Source of the DNA: an uncultured Rhodospirillales bacterium
GTDB taxonomy: Bacteria; Pseudomonadota; Alphaproteobacteria; Rhodospirillales; Casp-alpha2
Direction: 5' to 3'
Assembly: GCA_938074585.1 (NCBI GenBank)
Contig: CALJEW010000347.1
Coordinates: forward strand, 1 to 5,481
DNA: 5,481 nucleotides
The position numbers and the translations under genes were made by a program. Each line of letters starts with the position of its first letter. Positions within the stretch are counted from its first letter, which is position 1. Below the pieces are notes generated by a model. It searched no databases and was not told the origin of the DNA. It worked only from the letters and a program-made list of their open reading frames with translations. Shown here piece after piece: positions 1-5,481 of the stretch.

Positions 1-253
1 ACTATTCAACTCACGCGATTTGTGTGTCTTCAACAATTCTATATTCTGAAACTGAATCAGAGAAATCAAGTAAAATAAAGAATTACTAAAACTCCAAAAA
101 TCATAAAAAGTTATTAAAATATATAGGTTATTAAGTTTACAGATAGCTAAGTGCTAAACACGAACTCCTAATTTTATTTGTTACGAATAAGTCACAAGCC
201 TTTGAACCTATTGAAATTCGTTACTAGAAAAACTCACCCGCAGTCACAAATAA
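1..253. other. AT-rich stretch with no recognisable gene
   Basis: This stretch is strongly AT-rich and stop codons interrupt the plus-strand frames I read. On the minus strand a short hydrophobic frame runs off the left window edge, but its base composition is so AT-rich that this proves little. No tRNA, rRNA or terminator hairpin was seen. The only structure noted is a set of short GTCAC repeats near its right end, listed separately. It probably is intergenic sequence or the flank of a decayed gene. Confidence 0.5.
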
Positions 254-258
254 GTCAC
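186..258. repeat. Short direct repeats AATAAGTCAC and GTCACAA
   Basis: AATAAGTCAC occurs at 186-195 and again at 249-258, and GTCACAA occurs at 191-197 and 243-249. The three GTCAC units start at 191, 243 and 254, so the last two are 11 bases apart and the first lies 52 bases upstream, close to whole turns of the helix. This would suit a DNA-binding protein that docks on one face of the helix. The units are short and the region is AT-rich, so chance is possible. Confidence 0.3.
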
Positions 259-821
259 CTTTAAGGAGCACATTTCAAACGCTATTTGTATGTTGTGGTC
301 TCAAAGCGTGCCCAAGGACTTTGTAGTAAAAATCGACGAGTTCATTTATTCGGACGGCTTTAGTGGCGGTAAGCGAACATAGAATTTTTACAATTGTGCA
401 TTTCGAACCCAGGTTTTTTAAGCATTGAATTCATAAACATAGCCATGTGGTGTGAAAGATTTGCGTTAGTTACCAAAGATGGTTTAGATATCTTCAAGGT
501 CATTTACATTATTTAGGCCGCGGGGGATAAAAGTGGGATGATGGATCTGTATGGCAAAGCAACGCTGAACCGTAATCTTACCCCTTACATGTCTTAGCAA
601 ACGCGCAAAAAAGACATTAGTTATTATACCTAAAGACTGCTTTGTATGAGTTGCCAGATGTAATGACCGAAGCGGTTCATCAAAAATATTCATCTGCATT
701 CGATGCTAGTTACGTAGATCGGCGATGCACGGTTGTTATTAAAGTGTACATGGAATTATCGGGCGTTGATGCACGTTTGAATAAATGTCGGAATGATAGA
801 TTTTTTAACTGGTTAAAATAG
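254..821 (+). pseudogene. Probable decayed gene, product unrecognised
   Basis: Four plus-strand open stretches follow each other with almost no gap: 254-382, 373-516, 517-597 (same frame as the previous one after a TAG) and 621-821. Each reads like protein. Examples are VPKDFVVKIDEF in the first, NPGFLSIEFINIAMWCERF in the second and a C-terminal end FFNWLK in the last. Roughly a quarter to a third of codons in the first, second and fourth stretches begin with G, as in real coding DNA. Three changes of frame or stop would be needed to join them, so no intact product is possible. A perfect AAGGAG ribosome-site core sits at 263-268, but no ATG follows at usual spacing; the first is at 290. I do not recognise the family. 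A 71-codon minus-strand frame at 484-699 overlaps and is an alternative, but it lacks a ribosome site and has weaker coding composition. Confidence 0.3.
803..818. promoter_or_regulatory. Perfect inverted repeat, possible operator upstream of the mmsB-like gene
   Basis: TTTTAAC and GTTAAAA form 7-base perfect arms around a two-base centre, 93 bases before the ATG of the dehydrogenase gene at 911. The length and compact symmetry fit a dimeric repressor such as a GntR- or LysR-type protein, but I cannot match it to a known consensus. It also overlaps the last codons of the decayed frame ending at 821. The arms are AT-rich, so chance remains a real alternative. Confidence 0.3.
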
Positions 822-910
822 GCTACATATATATTCGTATTGCCATAATCGATGAACGGTGTGTCAATAAAAGAACGTATATGTATGAATTTAAAATCGA
901 GGATTAAGTC

Positions 911-1792
911 ATGAGCAAAATTGGTTTTATTGGTGTTGGCAACATGGGTGGCCCGATGGCTTGCAACCTTGTTAAAGCCGGACACGACGTCACCGCCTTC
1001 GATCTTTCACAAACCAACTTAGACGTCGTTGCAGATAGAGGCGCAACCATAGCCACATCATGCTCGGAAGCGGTAATAGGTGCGGATATTGTTCTGACAA
1101 TGCTGCCCGCCGGAACCCATGTGAAGGACGTCTACTTTTCTGATGTTTTCGATAATGCATCTGAAGGAACTTTAATGATCGATTGTTCGACCATTGATGT
1201 AAATACCTCCAGAGCCGTCCATTTAGCGGCTGCAGAACGTGGGTTTTTGATGTTGGATGCACCCGTTTCAGGTGGCGTTGGCGGAGCAACTGCTGGCACA
1301 CTAACAATGATGGTTGGCGGTACGGATGCGGCCTATGAACAAGCCAAACCAATTTTAGAAATTGTCGGCAAGAATAAAATTCACTGCGGTGCATCCGGGG
1401 CAGGCCAAGCGGCAAAAATGTGTAACAACATGATGCTGGGCATTCAAATGTCATCTGTTGCAGAAGCATTTGTTTTGGCTGAAAGCCTTGGTCTGAATGC
1501 ACAAAAGTTATTTGATGTCTCGAGTACGGCATCAGGGCAGTGCTGGTCACTAACAAACTATTGCCCTGTTCCGGGGCCAGTTCCAGCATCACCCGCAAAC
1601 AACGATTACAAACCCGGTTTTGCCACTGCTTTAATGCTCAAAGATATGAACTTAGCTTTGGATGCGGCTAAAAGTGCGGGGGTCGATGTTAGCGTTGCTG
1701 AAAGGGCTGCAAAAATTTACAGCAGTTATTCTGAAGCAGGTGGCTATGGAAAAGACTTTTCTGGAATTATAGAACACATCCGGGAAAGCTGA
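911..1792 (+). CDS. mmsB: 3-hydroxyisobutyrate dehydrogenase (mmsB-type beta-hydroxyacid dehydrogenase)
   Basis: The enzyme would oxidise 3-hydroxyisobutyrate to methylmalonate semialdehyde with NAD+, a late step of valine breakdown in the cytoplasm. The 293 residues match the usual family length. The N-terminal Rossmann fold shows the dinucleotide motif GVGNMGGPMA at residues 8-17. The substrate-binding signature DAPVSGG is at 116-122. The catalytic lysine is K169 in GAGQAAKMCNN (163-173), with N173 as the conserved partner, and a KDMNLA motif lies at 244-249. The segment WSLTNYCPVPGPVPASPAN (212-230) favours mmsB over tartronate semialdehyde reductases, which are the main alternative. The ATG is supported by GAGGA at 899-903, seven bases upstream. 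No mmsA, acyl-CoA dehydrogenase or enoyl-CoA hydratase neighbour is visible, so the pathway assignment rests on sequence alone. The gene converges on the dioxygenase gene with a 13-base gap and no obvious terminator hairpin. Confidence 0.87.
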   Translation: MSKIGFIGVGNMGGPMACNLVKAGHDVTAFDLSQTNLDVVADRGATIATSCSEAVIGADIVLTMLPAGTHVKDVYFSDVFDNASEGTLMIDCSTIDVNTSRAVHLAAAERGFLMLDAPVSGGVGGATAGTLTMMVGGTDAAYEQAKPILEIVGKNKIHCGASGAGQAAKMCNNMMLGIQMSSVAEAFVLAESLGLNAQKLFDVSSTASGQCWSLTNYCPVPGPVPASPANNDYKPGFATALMLKDMNLALDAAKSAGVDVSVAERAAKIYSSYSEAGGYGKDFSGIIEHIRES

Positions 1793-1805
1793 TTCTTAGG
1801 GTCTT

Positions 1806-2633
1806 TTAAATAAACTCCGATGAATGCTGGAATTTGCGGACAGGGTAGAGCTCGTTCGAAGGGCGCGGTCCAACAGGATTTAGGTTATGTGTATCAACGC
1901 CCCGTGCCATGTAAGCCTCAAACGTTGGCCACACATCTAAATCACATTTCACATTGGTTGGGCAAAACCGCATGGTGATACCGGAGCGAACCCGGTCCGA
2001 TGTGTTAGCATCAGAGCCATGAAGTGTTCCATCATCGTGTAAGGATATTTCCCCAGCTTTTAAACTGAGCGTGACAATTTTATCGTGATCGATCGTATCT
2101 GCATCGGCTTCCTGCTCTAGGGCTAAATGAGGGGCCGGATTAGTATGGTGGGATAGAATGCCTTTTTTGTGGCTGCCTTTAACAATTTTCATAGCCCCGT
2201 TTCCTTCATCGGAATCAAACACGGCAAGCCATACTGTGACTGTGCGTTGTGGTTTAAGCGGCCAATATTGAGCGTCCTGGTGCCATGGAACAACGGAACC
2301 ATCGTTTGGGTATTTGGTGAAAAACTGCCCGCCCCATTGATAAAAATTGGGGCCGATTATGTCTTCTACATAATTTAAAATCGTAGAATTACGGCACAGT
2401 TCATTAAATTTTAAACTCGCCTTATGCCACATATTTACGCTGCTTAAATCAATGTCTGCAGGAAGTCGGGCGGCTAATTCTTGAAATAAAGCCTGTAACT
2501 CTGAAACACCCTCAGCAGAAAAAACAGGTAGATTTTTCACATAACCATCACGTTTATACTGCTCTTTTTCAGCATCCGTTAATCGGCGCTTATCTGAAGA
2601 AAGACCAAACTTTACTGGGCTAATGATGTTCAT
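1806..2633 (-). CDS. Phytanoyl-CoA dioxygenase (PhyH) family protein
   Basis: This 275-residue protein belongs to the Fe(II)/2-oxoglutarate-dependent PhyH oxygenases, which couple decarboxylation of 2-oxoglutarate to hydroxylation of an organic substrate. The iron-binding facial triad is visible: H118 and D120 in the motif VPWHQDAQYWPL, and the distal H205 in LHDDGTLHGSDAN. R216, eleven residues after that histidine, is the likely 2-oxoglutarate carboxylate anchor. Because the aspartate is present, the protein should be a hydroxylase and not a SyrB2-like halogenase, where that residue is lost. The conserved segment DEGNGAMKIVKGSHK (142-156) is also typical. There is no signal peptide, so it is cytoplasmic. 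The ATG is preceded by GGGAG (plus-strand 2640-2644) at six bases, a good ribosome site. It is divergent from a keto-sugar-acid dehydratase gene, with which it may share control. The substrate cannot be read from the sequence; PhyH relatives act on fatty acyl-CoAs, amino acids, ectoine and small metabolites. Confidence 0.86.
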   Translation of the reverse strand: MNIISPVKFGLSSDKRRLTDAEKEQYKRDGYVKNLPVFSAEGVSELQALFQELAARLPADIDLSSVNMWHKASLKFNELCRNSTILNYVEDIIGPNFYQWGGQFFTKYPNDGSVVPWHQDAQYWPLKPQRTVTVWLAVFDSDEGNGAMKIVKGSHKKGILSHHTNPAPHLALEQEADADTIDHDKIVTLSLKAGEISLHDDGTLHGSDANTSDRVRSGITMRFCPTNVKCDLDVWPTFEAYMARGVDTHNLNPVGPRPSNELYPVRKFQHSSEFI

Positions 2634-2693
2634 AATAATCTCCCAAAATTAATTATGGTTATCAAAATGTAAAGGACCTATATTTTTATACAA

Positions 2694-2713
2694 CGGTAAG
2701 GTTGCATTTACCG
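2694..2713. promoter_or_regulatory. Inverted repeat, possible operator in divergent intergenic region
   Basis: CGGTAA (2694-2699) and TTACCG (2708-2713) are perfect 6-base inverted arms around an eight-base centre, in the middle of the 122-base region between the two divergent genes. This is a good position for one regulator to control both directions. The spacing fits a dimeric helix-turn-helix protein, but no regulator gene is in the window and I do not recognise the consensus. Confidence 0.4.
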
Positions 2714-2719
2714 CTATAT

Positions 2720-2740
2720 TTGTTCAAAACTTGATCAAAA
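2720..2740. repeat. Tandem near-identical 10-mers, TTGTTCAAAA and TTGATCAAAA
   Basis: The two 10-base units start at 2720 and 2731, differ at one base, and are spaced by 11 bases, about one helical turn. The second contains the self-complementary TTGATCAA. They lie 16-36 bases before the first ATG of the dehydratase gene, where an activator or repressor site would be expected. The run is A/T-rich, so it may be chance. Confidence 0.3.
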
Positions 2741-2755
2741 TACAACCGAACTTAA

Positions 2756-3703
2756 ATGCAATTTTTTAAAAATGAGATGAATATGAGTAATCCTTTATAC
2801 CGTGGCATTTGGCCCGTTGTTCCAACCCCATTTAATGAAAACGGATCGATTGATTACGAAGGCCAAAAACGCGTTTTGGATTGTATGATAGATCAAGGCT
2901 CAGACGGCTTGTGTATTCTAGCTAATTATTCTGAACAAATGGTGATGTCGGATGAAGAACGTCAAACCTTGACAGAGCTATGTTTTGAACACGTCGCAAA
3001 CCGGGTGCCCATCATGGTAACGTGTTCTCATTTCTCGACAGATATTGTTGAAGCTCGCTGCCGTCATTCCGCCAAATTAGGCGCTGCAATCATTATGCTC
3101 ATGCCGCCTTATCATGGAGCGCTGATGCAAGCCGGTGAACAAGGCATGTATGAGCATTATTCCAGAGCGGCGGATGCAGCGGGAATTCCAATTATGGTTC
3201 AAGACGCCCCACTTGCGGGTGTTCAAATGACTGTTCCATTTTTAGCACGGATGGCTAAGGAAATTCCACTGTTACAGTATTTTAAAATCGAAATGCCCCA
3301 AACAGCCGCTAAGCTTAAAGCCCTGATTGAAGCGGGTGGTGATAATATCGTTGGGCCTTTTGATGGCGAAGAAGGAATTACGTTGCTAGCTGATTTAGAT
3401 GCAGGTGCAACCGGCAGCATGAGTTCTGGCTTGTTAACCGATCTGTTAAAACCCGTTTTGGGTCATCATATCGCAGGTGATCGGGATAAAGCTGAAGCCC
3501 AGTACAACAAAATATTGCCGCTGATCAATTTCGAGAATCGCCAATGTGGGTTCCGTGCCTGTAAAACAGCCATGAAATATGGCGGTGTTATTAAATCAGA
3601 TTTCGTTCGCCACCCAACGGTGCCATTGCCCCAATCAACAGGTGATGAATTGATCCGAATAGCCAAAACGCTTAATCCACTTGTCTTAAGTTGGGGGCGT
3701 TAA
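2756..3703 (+). CDS. L-2-keto-3-deoxyarabonate dehydratase-like protein (DHDPS/DapA superfamily)
   Basis: The protein is a class I aldolase-fold lyase of the dihydrodipicolinate synthase superfamily. By resemblance, recalled and not searched, to Azospirillum brasilense AraD, it should dehydrate L-2-keto-3-deoxyarabonate to 2-oxoglutarate semialdehyde in the oxidative pentose pathway. The Schiff-base lysine is K177 in FKIEMPQTAAKLK. The usual GTTGE motif is replaced by ANYSE (56-60), the YY pair by MPPYHGA (116-122), and the catalytic YNVP region by VQDAP (148-152), so the normal tyrosine is missing. The segments DGEEGITLLADLDAGATG (203-220), LPLINFENRQ (254-263) and the C-terminal NPLVLSWGR also fit that subgroup. 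Alternatives are pyrroline-4-hydroxy-2-carboxylate deaminase or another keto-sugar-acid lyase. The 315-residue form starts at 2756 without a convincing ribosome site. Starts at 2777 or 2783 (MSNPLYRGIWP) agree better with where family homology begins. It is divergent from the PhyH gene and convergent with the YchJ gene. Confidence 0.8.
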   Translation: MQFFKNEMNMSNPLYRGIWPVVPTPFNENGSIDYEGQKRVLDCMIDQGSDGLCILANYSEQMVMSDEERQTLTELCFEHVANRVPIMVTCSHFSTDIVEARCRHSAKLGAAIIMLMPPYHGALMQAGEQGMYEHYSRAADAAGIPIMVQDAPLAGVQMTVPFLARMAKEIPLLQYFKIEMPQTAAKLKALIEAGGDNIVGPFDGEEGITLLADLDAGATGSMSSGLLTDLLKPVLGHHIAGDRDKAEAQYNKILPLINFENRQCGFRACKTAMKYGGVIKSDFVRHPTVPLPQSTGDELIRIAKTLNPLVLSWGR

Positions 3704-3760
3704 GCAAAACCTGAGTGAGTGGCTACATTTGCGAACGTGGCTTTGCGTCAAATAAGTGCG

Positions 3761-4243
3761 TTAAGCACCACAGCATTTTTTAAACTTTTTGCCGGAACCG
3801 CAAGGGCAGGGATCGTTGCGGCCCACTTTTTCGACAATCCGTTGTTCTGGTTTTGGGTTTATGGTGCAATCTTCAAAAACCCATTTTCCGTCTTCGCGGG
3901 TGAATTGAGCTAGCTCGTGATGAACAACCTGTTGACCCTGTTCACGATATTTGGCAACAAATTCGACGGTTCCAGTTTCGTCATTTTTGCCACCATCAAT
4001 ACATTTTCTGATTTCAAGGCCCATCCATTTGGTGCCTGATGCCTGTTGTTCAAACTCTTCTGCATCGAAGTCTGACTTTTGGCGTTCTGATAGAGTGGAT
4101 TTCAAGTAATCTCCCTTAACCAAAACAAACGCTGAATACCGAGATTTCATTAAGCTAAGAGCGGTTGGCGCCGGAGTGCCATCAATATATCGTCCACAGC
4201 AAGCATCAACAGCTAGGGCAGAACCACAGGGGCATTCAGTCAT
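3761..4243 (-). CDS. ychJ: YchJ-family protein with N- and C-terminal SEC-C zinc motifs
   Basis: This 160-residue protein has the YchJ (UPF0225) layout. A cysteine cluster at the start, CPCG at residues 4-7 with the pair C15-C16, is followed by an NTF2-like middle domain (about 29-128). That domain includes SRYSAFVLVKGDYL, VEFVAKYR and HHELAQFTREDGKWVFED. The end is a classical SEC-C motif, GRNDPCPCGSGKKFKKCC (141-158), as at the SecA C-terminus, where the cysteines bind zinc and contact SecB or ribosomes. The biochemical role of YchJ is not established; zinc binding is inferred from the cysteines. No signal peptide is seen, so it is cytoplasmic. AGGA at plus-strand 4253-4256 is nine bases before the ATG. 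It lies 91 bases downstream of the membrane-protein gene on the same strand with no clear terminator between, so co-transcription is possible. Its stop codon falls within a weak 4-base-stem hairpin at 3756-3768. Confidence 0.9.
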   Translation of the reverse strand: MTECPCGSALAVDACCGRYIDGTPAPTALSLMKSRYSAFVLVKGDYLKSTLSERQKSDFDAEEFEQQASGTKWMGLEIRKCIDGGKNDETGTVEFVAKYREQGQQVVHHELAQFTREDGKWVFEDCTINPKPEQRIVEKVGRNDPCPCGSGKKFKKCCGA

Positions 4244-4334
4244 AATTAGGTATCCTTTGAATTAAATGTATTTCGGTTCTTTAATGAAACAAAGCGATAA
4301 CACAAGCAAACAACGATGAGTTAATAAAAATGTT

Positions 4335-5312
4335 CTACTTCGTTTGCTCAGGCAACCGGTAACAAAAGCGATAAAATAAGGATTCTGGCACCGTACGTAT
4401 CAATTTATTGACCAAAACCATAACGATAACAACAAGAACAAGCCGTGCAAACAGAACGCCGCTGATGTGCCCACCCAAAATCAATGCAAACAAGGTGTCT
4501 TCTATTAAACTATGACAAATGGACATTAAGACAAGGGATTGAAAAACCGTTTTGTGTCCTAATTTCCCGCTTTGTGCTTCGCGTAAAATCAAACCGCCAC
4601 CAAACATCATCCCCAACAAAACGCCAGTCATTGTTATACTCGTTGCATCTTTAGATATCCCCATAATTGACAAAAATGGAGCTAAAGCTCTGGTGATCAA
4701 ACGGGTTGCTCCCGTGATATCGAATAAGCGCAGCACAAAGATCAAAAACAGAATGACCCAGAATATATAAAAGAAAGAAATAGCTGTATTTTGTAACCAA
4801 ATCAGCCACGGAGCATCGATTTGAGTATCAGGAGCCCACGCCACGACAAGCGGTGCTTGAAGAAGATCGAACGATGTATAGATCAAGTTTAAAAACCAGC
4901 CCAAAAATAAAGCCGTTGTGATCCGAATAAGCGTCGCAAAAATAAGACGAACCCGGGCGCGGTTGATGATTTGTTGTTCCATCGGTAATGCGTGTGCAAC
5001 AACCATTATCGACGTTAAAACCGTCGCTTGCGCAACTGTCATGTCCAACCCTGAAAGCATAGCGGCTAAAACGGTCGCCCCGCCGTACATGCCTGCAACA
5101 AAAGTAGTGACAAGGACCAACGATGTTTCAGGTGGTAAATCAACGATCGACATGAACGGTGCCATTGATTTGGCGAGTTCTATGTGAAGGCCAAAACCAA
5201 TTCCGATGCGAACAATAATCATCACCGGTACAACAATTTTAAGCAGTGTCCAATAGATGTCTAGCGACGTTTTTACACCATCGAAGACAAAATTTTTAAT
5301 TTTAGAAATCAT
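4335..5312 (-). CDS. Nucleoside recognition (Gate) domain membrane protein with internal duplication
   Basis: This 325-residue integral membrane protein has about eight hydrophobic helices. It appears to be built from two related halves. Residues ~47-115 (APFMSIVDLPPETS, FVAGMYGGATVL, SIMVVAHALPMEQ) align by eye with ~208-274 (APFLSIMGISKDATS, GVLLGMMFGGGLI, VLMSICHSLIED). This is the pattern of the Gate domain found in nucleoside transporters and spore-maturation proteins. Histidines H107 and H267 and nearby acidic residues E112 and E271 sit at matching places and may form the substrate or ion site. Transport is inferred; the ligand is unknown. The two halves are joined by a polar loop around 155-170. 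The ATG at 5312 has no good ribosome site (the upstream bases are AT-rich), yet the first helix begins near residue 20, so a later start is unlikely. It is divergent from the small ORF at 5343, with only 30 bases between. A YjiH-like or SpmA-like name is possible but not certain. Confidence 0.75.
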   Translation of the reverse strand: MISKIKNFVFDGVKTSLDIYWTLLKIVVPVMIIVRIGIGFGLHIELAKSMAPFMSIVDLPPETSLVLVTTFVAGMYGGATVLAAMLSGLDMTVAQATVLTSIMVVAHALPMEQQIINRARVRLIFATLIRITTALFLGWFLNLIYTSFDLLQAPLVVAWAPDTQIDAPWLIWLQNTAISFFYIFWVILFLIFVLRLFDITGATRLITRALAPFLSIMGISKDATSITMTGVLLGMMFGGGLILREAQSGKLGHKTVFQSLVLMSICHSLIEDTLFALILGGHISGVLFARLVLVVIVMVLVNKLIRTVPESLFYRFCYRLPEQTK

Positions 5313-5342
5313 TTAATTTTAAATAGAGGTAAAAGGGGCCCT

Positions 5343-5477
5343 ATGCCATATCAAAAAAAAGAATTTCTGCTTAATCAATCGATTGTTGCGGTTGACTGTT
5401 TGGTGCAGGGTGGCAACACTCCAAAGATTGATTTCAAACAAGAGGACGTCATTGATGCGCAACGACCCTACTTTTAA
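5343..5477 (+). CDS. Possible small protein of 44 residues, unrecognised
   Basis: An ATG at 5343 opens a 44-codon frame that ends in TAA at 5475-5477, four bases before the window edge. The protein begins MPYQKKEFLLNQ, has a short hydrophobic stretch IVAVDCLVQGG (14-24) and ends VIDAQRPYF. A purine-rich AGGGG at 5334-5338 lies four bases before the ATG, and GAGGT at 5326-5330 lies twelve before it; neither is ideally placed, but together they make translation plausible. It is divergent from the Gate-protein gene, leaving only 30 bases for both leaders. I do not recognise the family. It could be a genuine small protein, the frameshifted start of a longer gene continuing beyond the window, or chance. 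Confidence 0.4.
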   Translation: MPYQKKEFLLNQSIVAVDCLVQGGNTPKIDFKQEDVIDAQRPYF

Positions 5478-5481
5478 GTAC

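Noticed and set aside
395..420. tRNA-like T-arm, GGGTTCGAA on the minus strand
   Set aside because: The flanking bases do not form a T-stem, and no anticodon arm or acceptor stem can be drawn around it.
484..699. 71-codon minus-strand reading frame
   Set aside because: It has no ribosome site, no recognisable motif and weaker coding composition than the plus-strand frames across the same bases. I kept it only as an alternative to the decayed plus-strand gene.
370..821. Stop-codon recoding, since all four plus-strand stretches end in TAG
   Set aside because: Joining the stretches also needs frame changes and a TAA interrupts one frame at 631, so decay is the simpler explanation.
840..870. 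Sigma-70-like promoter (TTGCCA and a weak -10) before the mmsB-like gene
   Set aside because: The -35 is fair but no acceptable -10 sits at 16-18 bases, so it does not stand above chance in AT-rich DNA.
710..985. 91-codon minus-strand reading frame
   Set aside because: Its start lies inside the confidently assigned mmsB-like gene and the rest is AT-rich intergenic sequence.
990..1598. 202-codon minus-strand reading frame
   Set aside because: It lies wholly antisense to the mmsB-like gene, whose family motifs are clear. The antisense peptide shows no domain.
3756..3768. Hairpin GTGC-GTTAA-GCAC at the end of the YchJ gene as a terminator
   Set aside because: The stem is only four base pairs and is not followed by a proper T run on either strand.

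Overview
The window looks like a piece of chromosome from a moderately AT-rich Gram-negative bacterium. A marine-type proteobacterium, most likely an alphaproteobacterium, is my best guess. That guess rests on protein flavour only: an mmsB-type 3-hydroxyisobutyrate dehydrogenase, a PhyH dioxygenase, an Azospirillum-like L-2-keto-3-deoxyarabonate dehydratase and a YchJ-type SEC-C protein. No rRNA, tRNA, CRISPR array, insertion sequence or phage gene could be supported.

Layout. Positions 1-910 hold no intact gene. The first ~240 bases are very AT-rich. Positions 254-821 carry plus-strand reading frames with coding-like codon composition, broken by stops and frame changes, probably a decayed gene. 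An mmsB-like gene (911-1792, +) follows. It is convergent, with a 13-base gap, to a phytanoyl-CoA dioxygenase-family gene (1806-2633, -). That gene is divergent, across a 122-base intergenic region rich in operator-like symmetry, from a DHDPS-superfamily gene (2756-3703, +) that closely resembles L-2-keto-3-deoxyarabonate dehydratase. Next, on the minus strand, come a YchJ/SEC-C metal-binding protein (3761-4243) and, upstream of it in transcription order, a two-repeat 'Gate' (nucleoside recognition) membrane protein (4335-5312). A possible 44-codon plus-strand ORF (5343-5477) begins only 30 bases from the membrane-protein start.

How the genes might work together. The dehydratase would make 2-oxoglutarate semialdehyde, one oxidation away from 2-oxoglutarate, which is the co-substrate of the divergent PhyH-type dioxygenase. 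With the shared control region, this suggests a small catabolic module for a sugar acid or hydroxylated compound, but the substrate is not visible here. The mmsB-like enzyme could serve valine degradation or act on a related 3-hydroxy acid; no other valine-pathway gene is in view. The YchJ and Gate genes look like separate housekeeping or accessory functions. I see no strong sign of a wholly new system. The most useful leads are the dioxygenase/dehydratase pair with its palindrome, the decayed region and the terminal small ORF.
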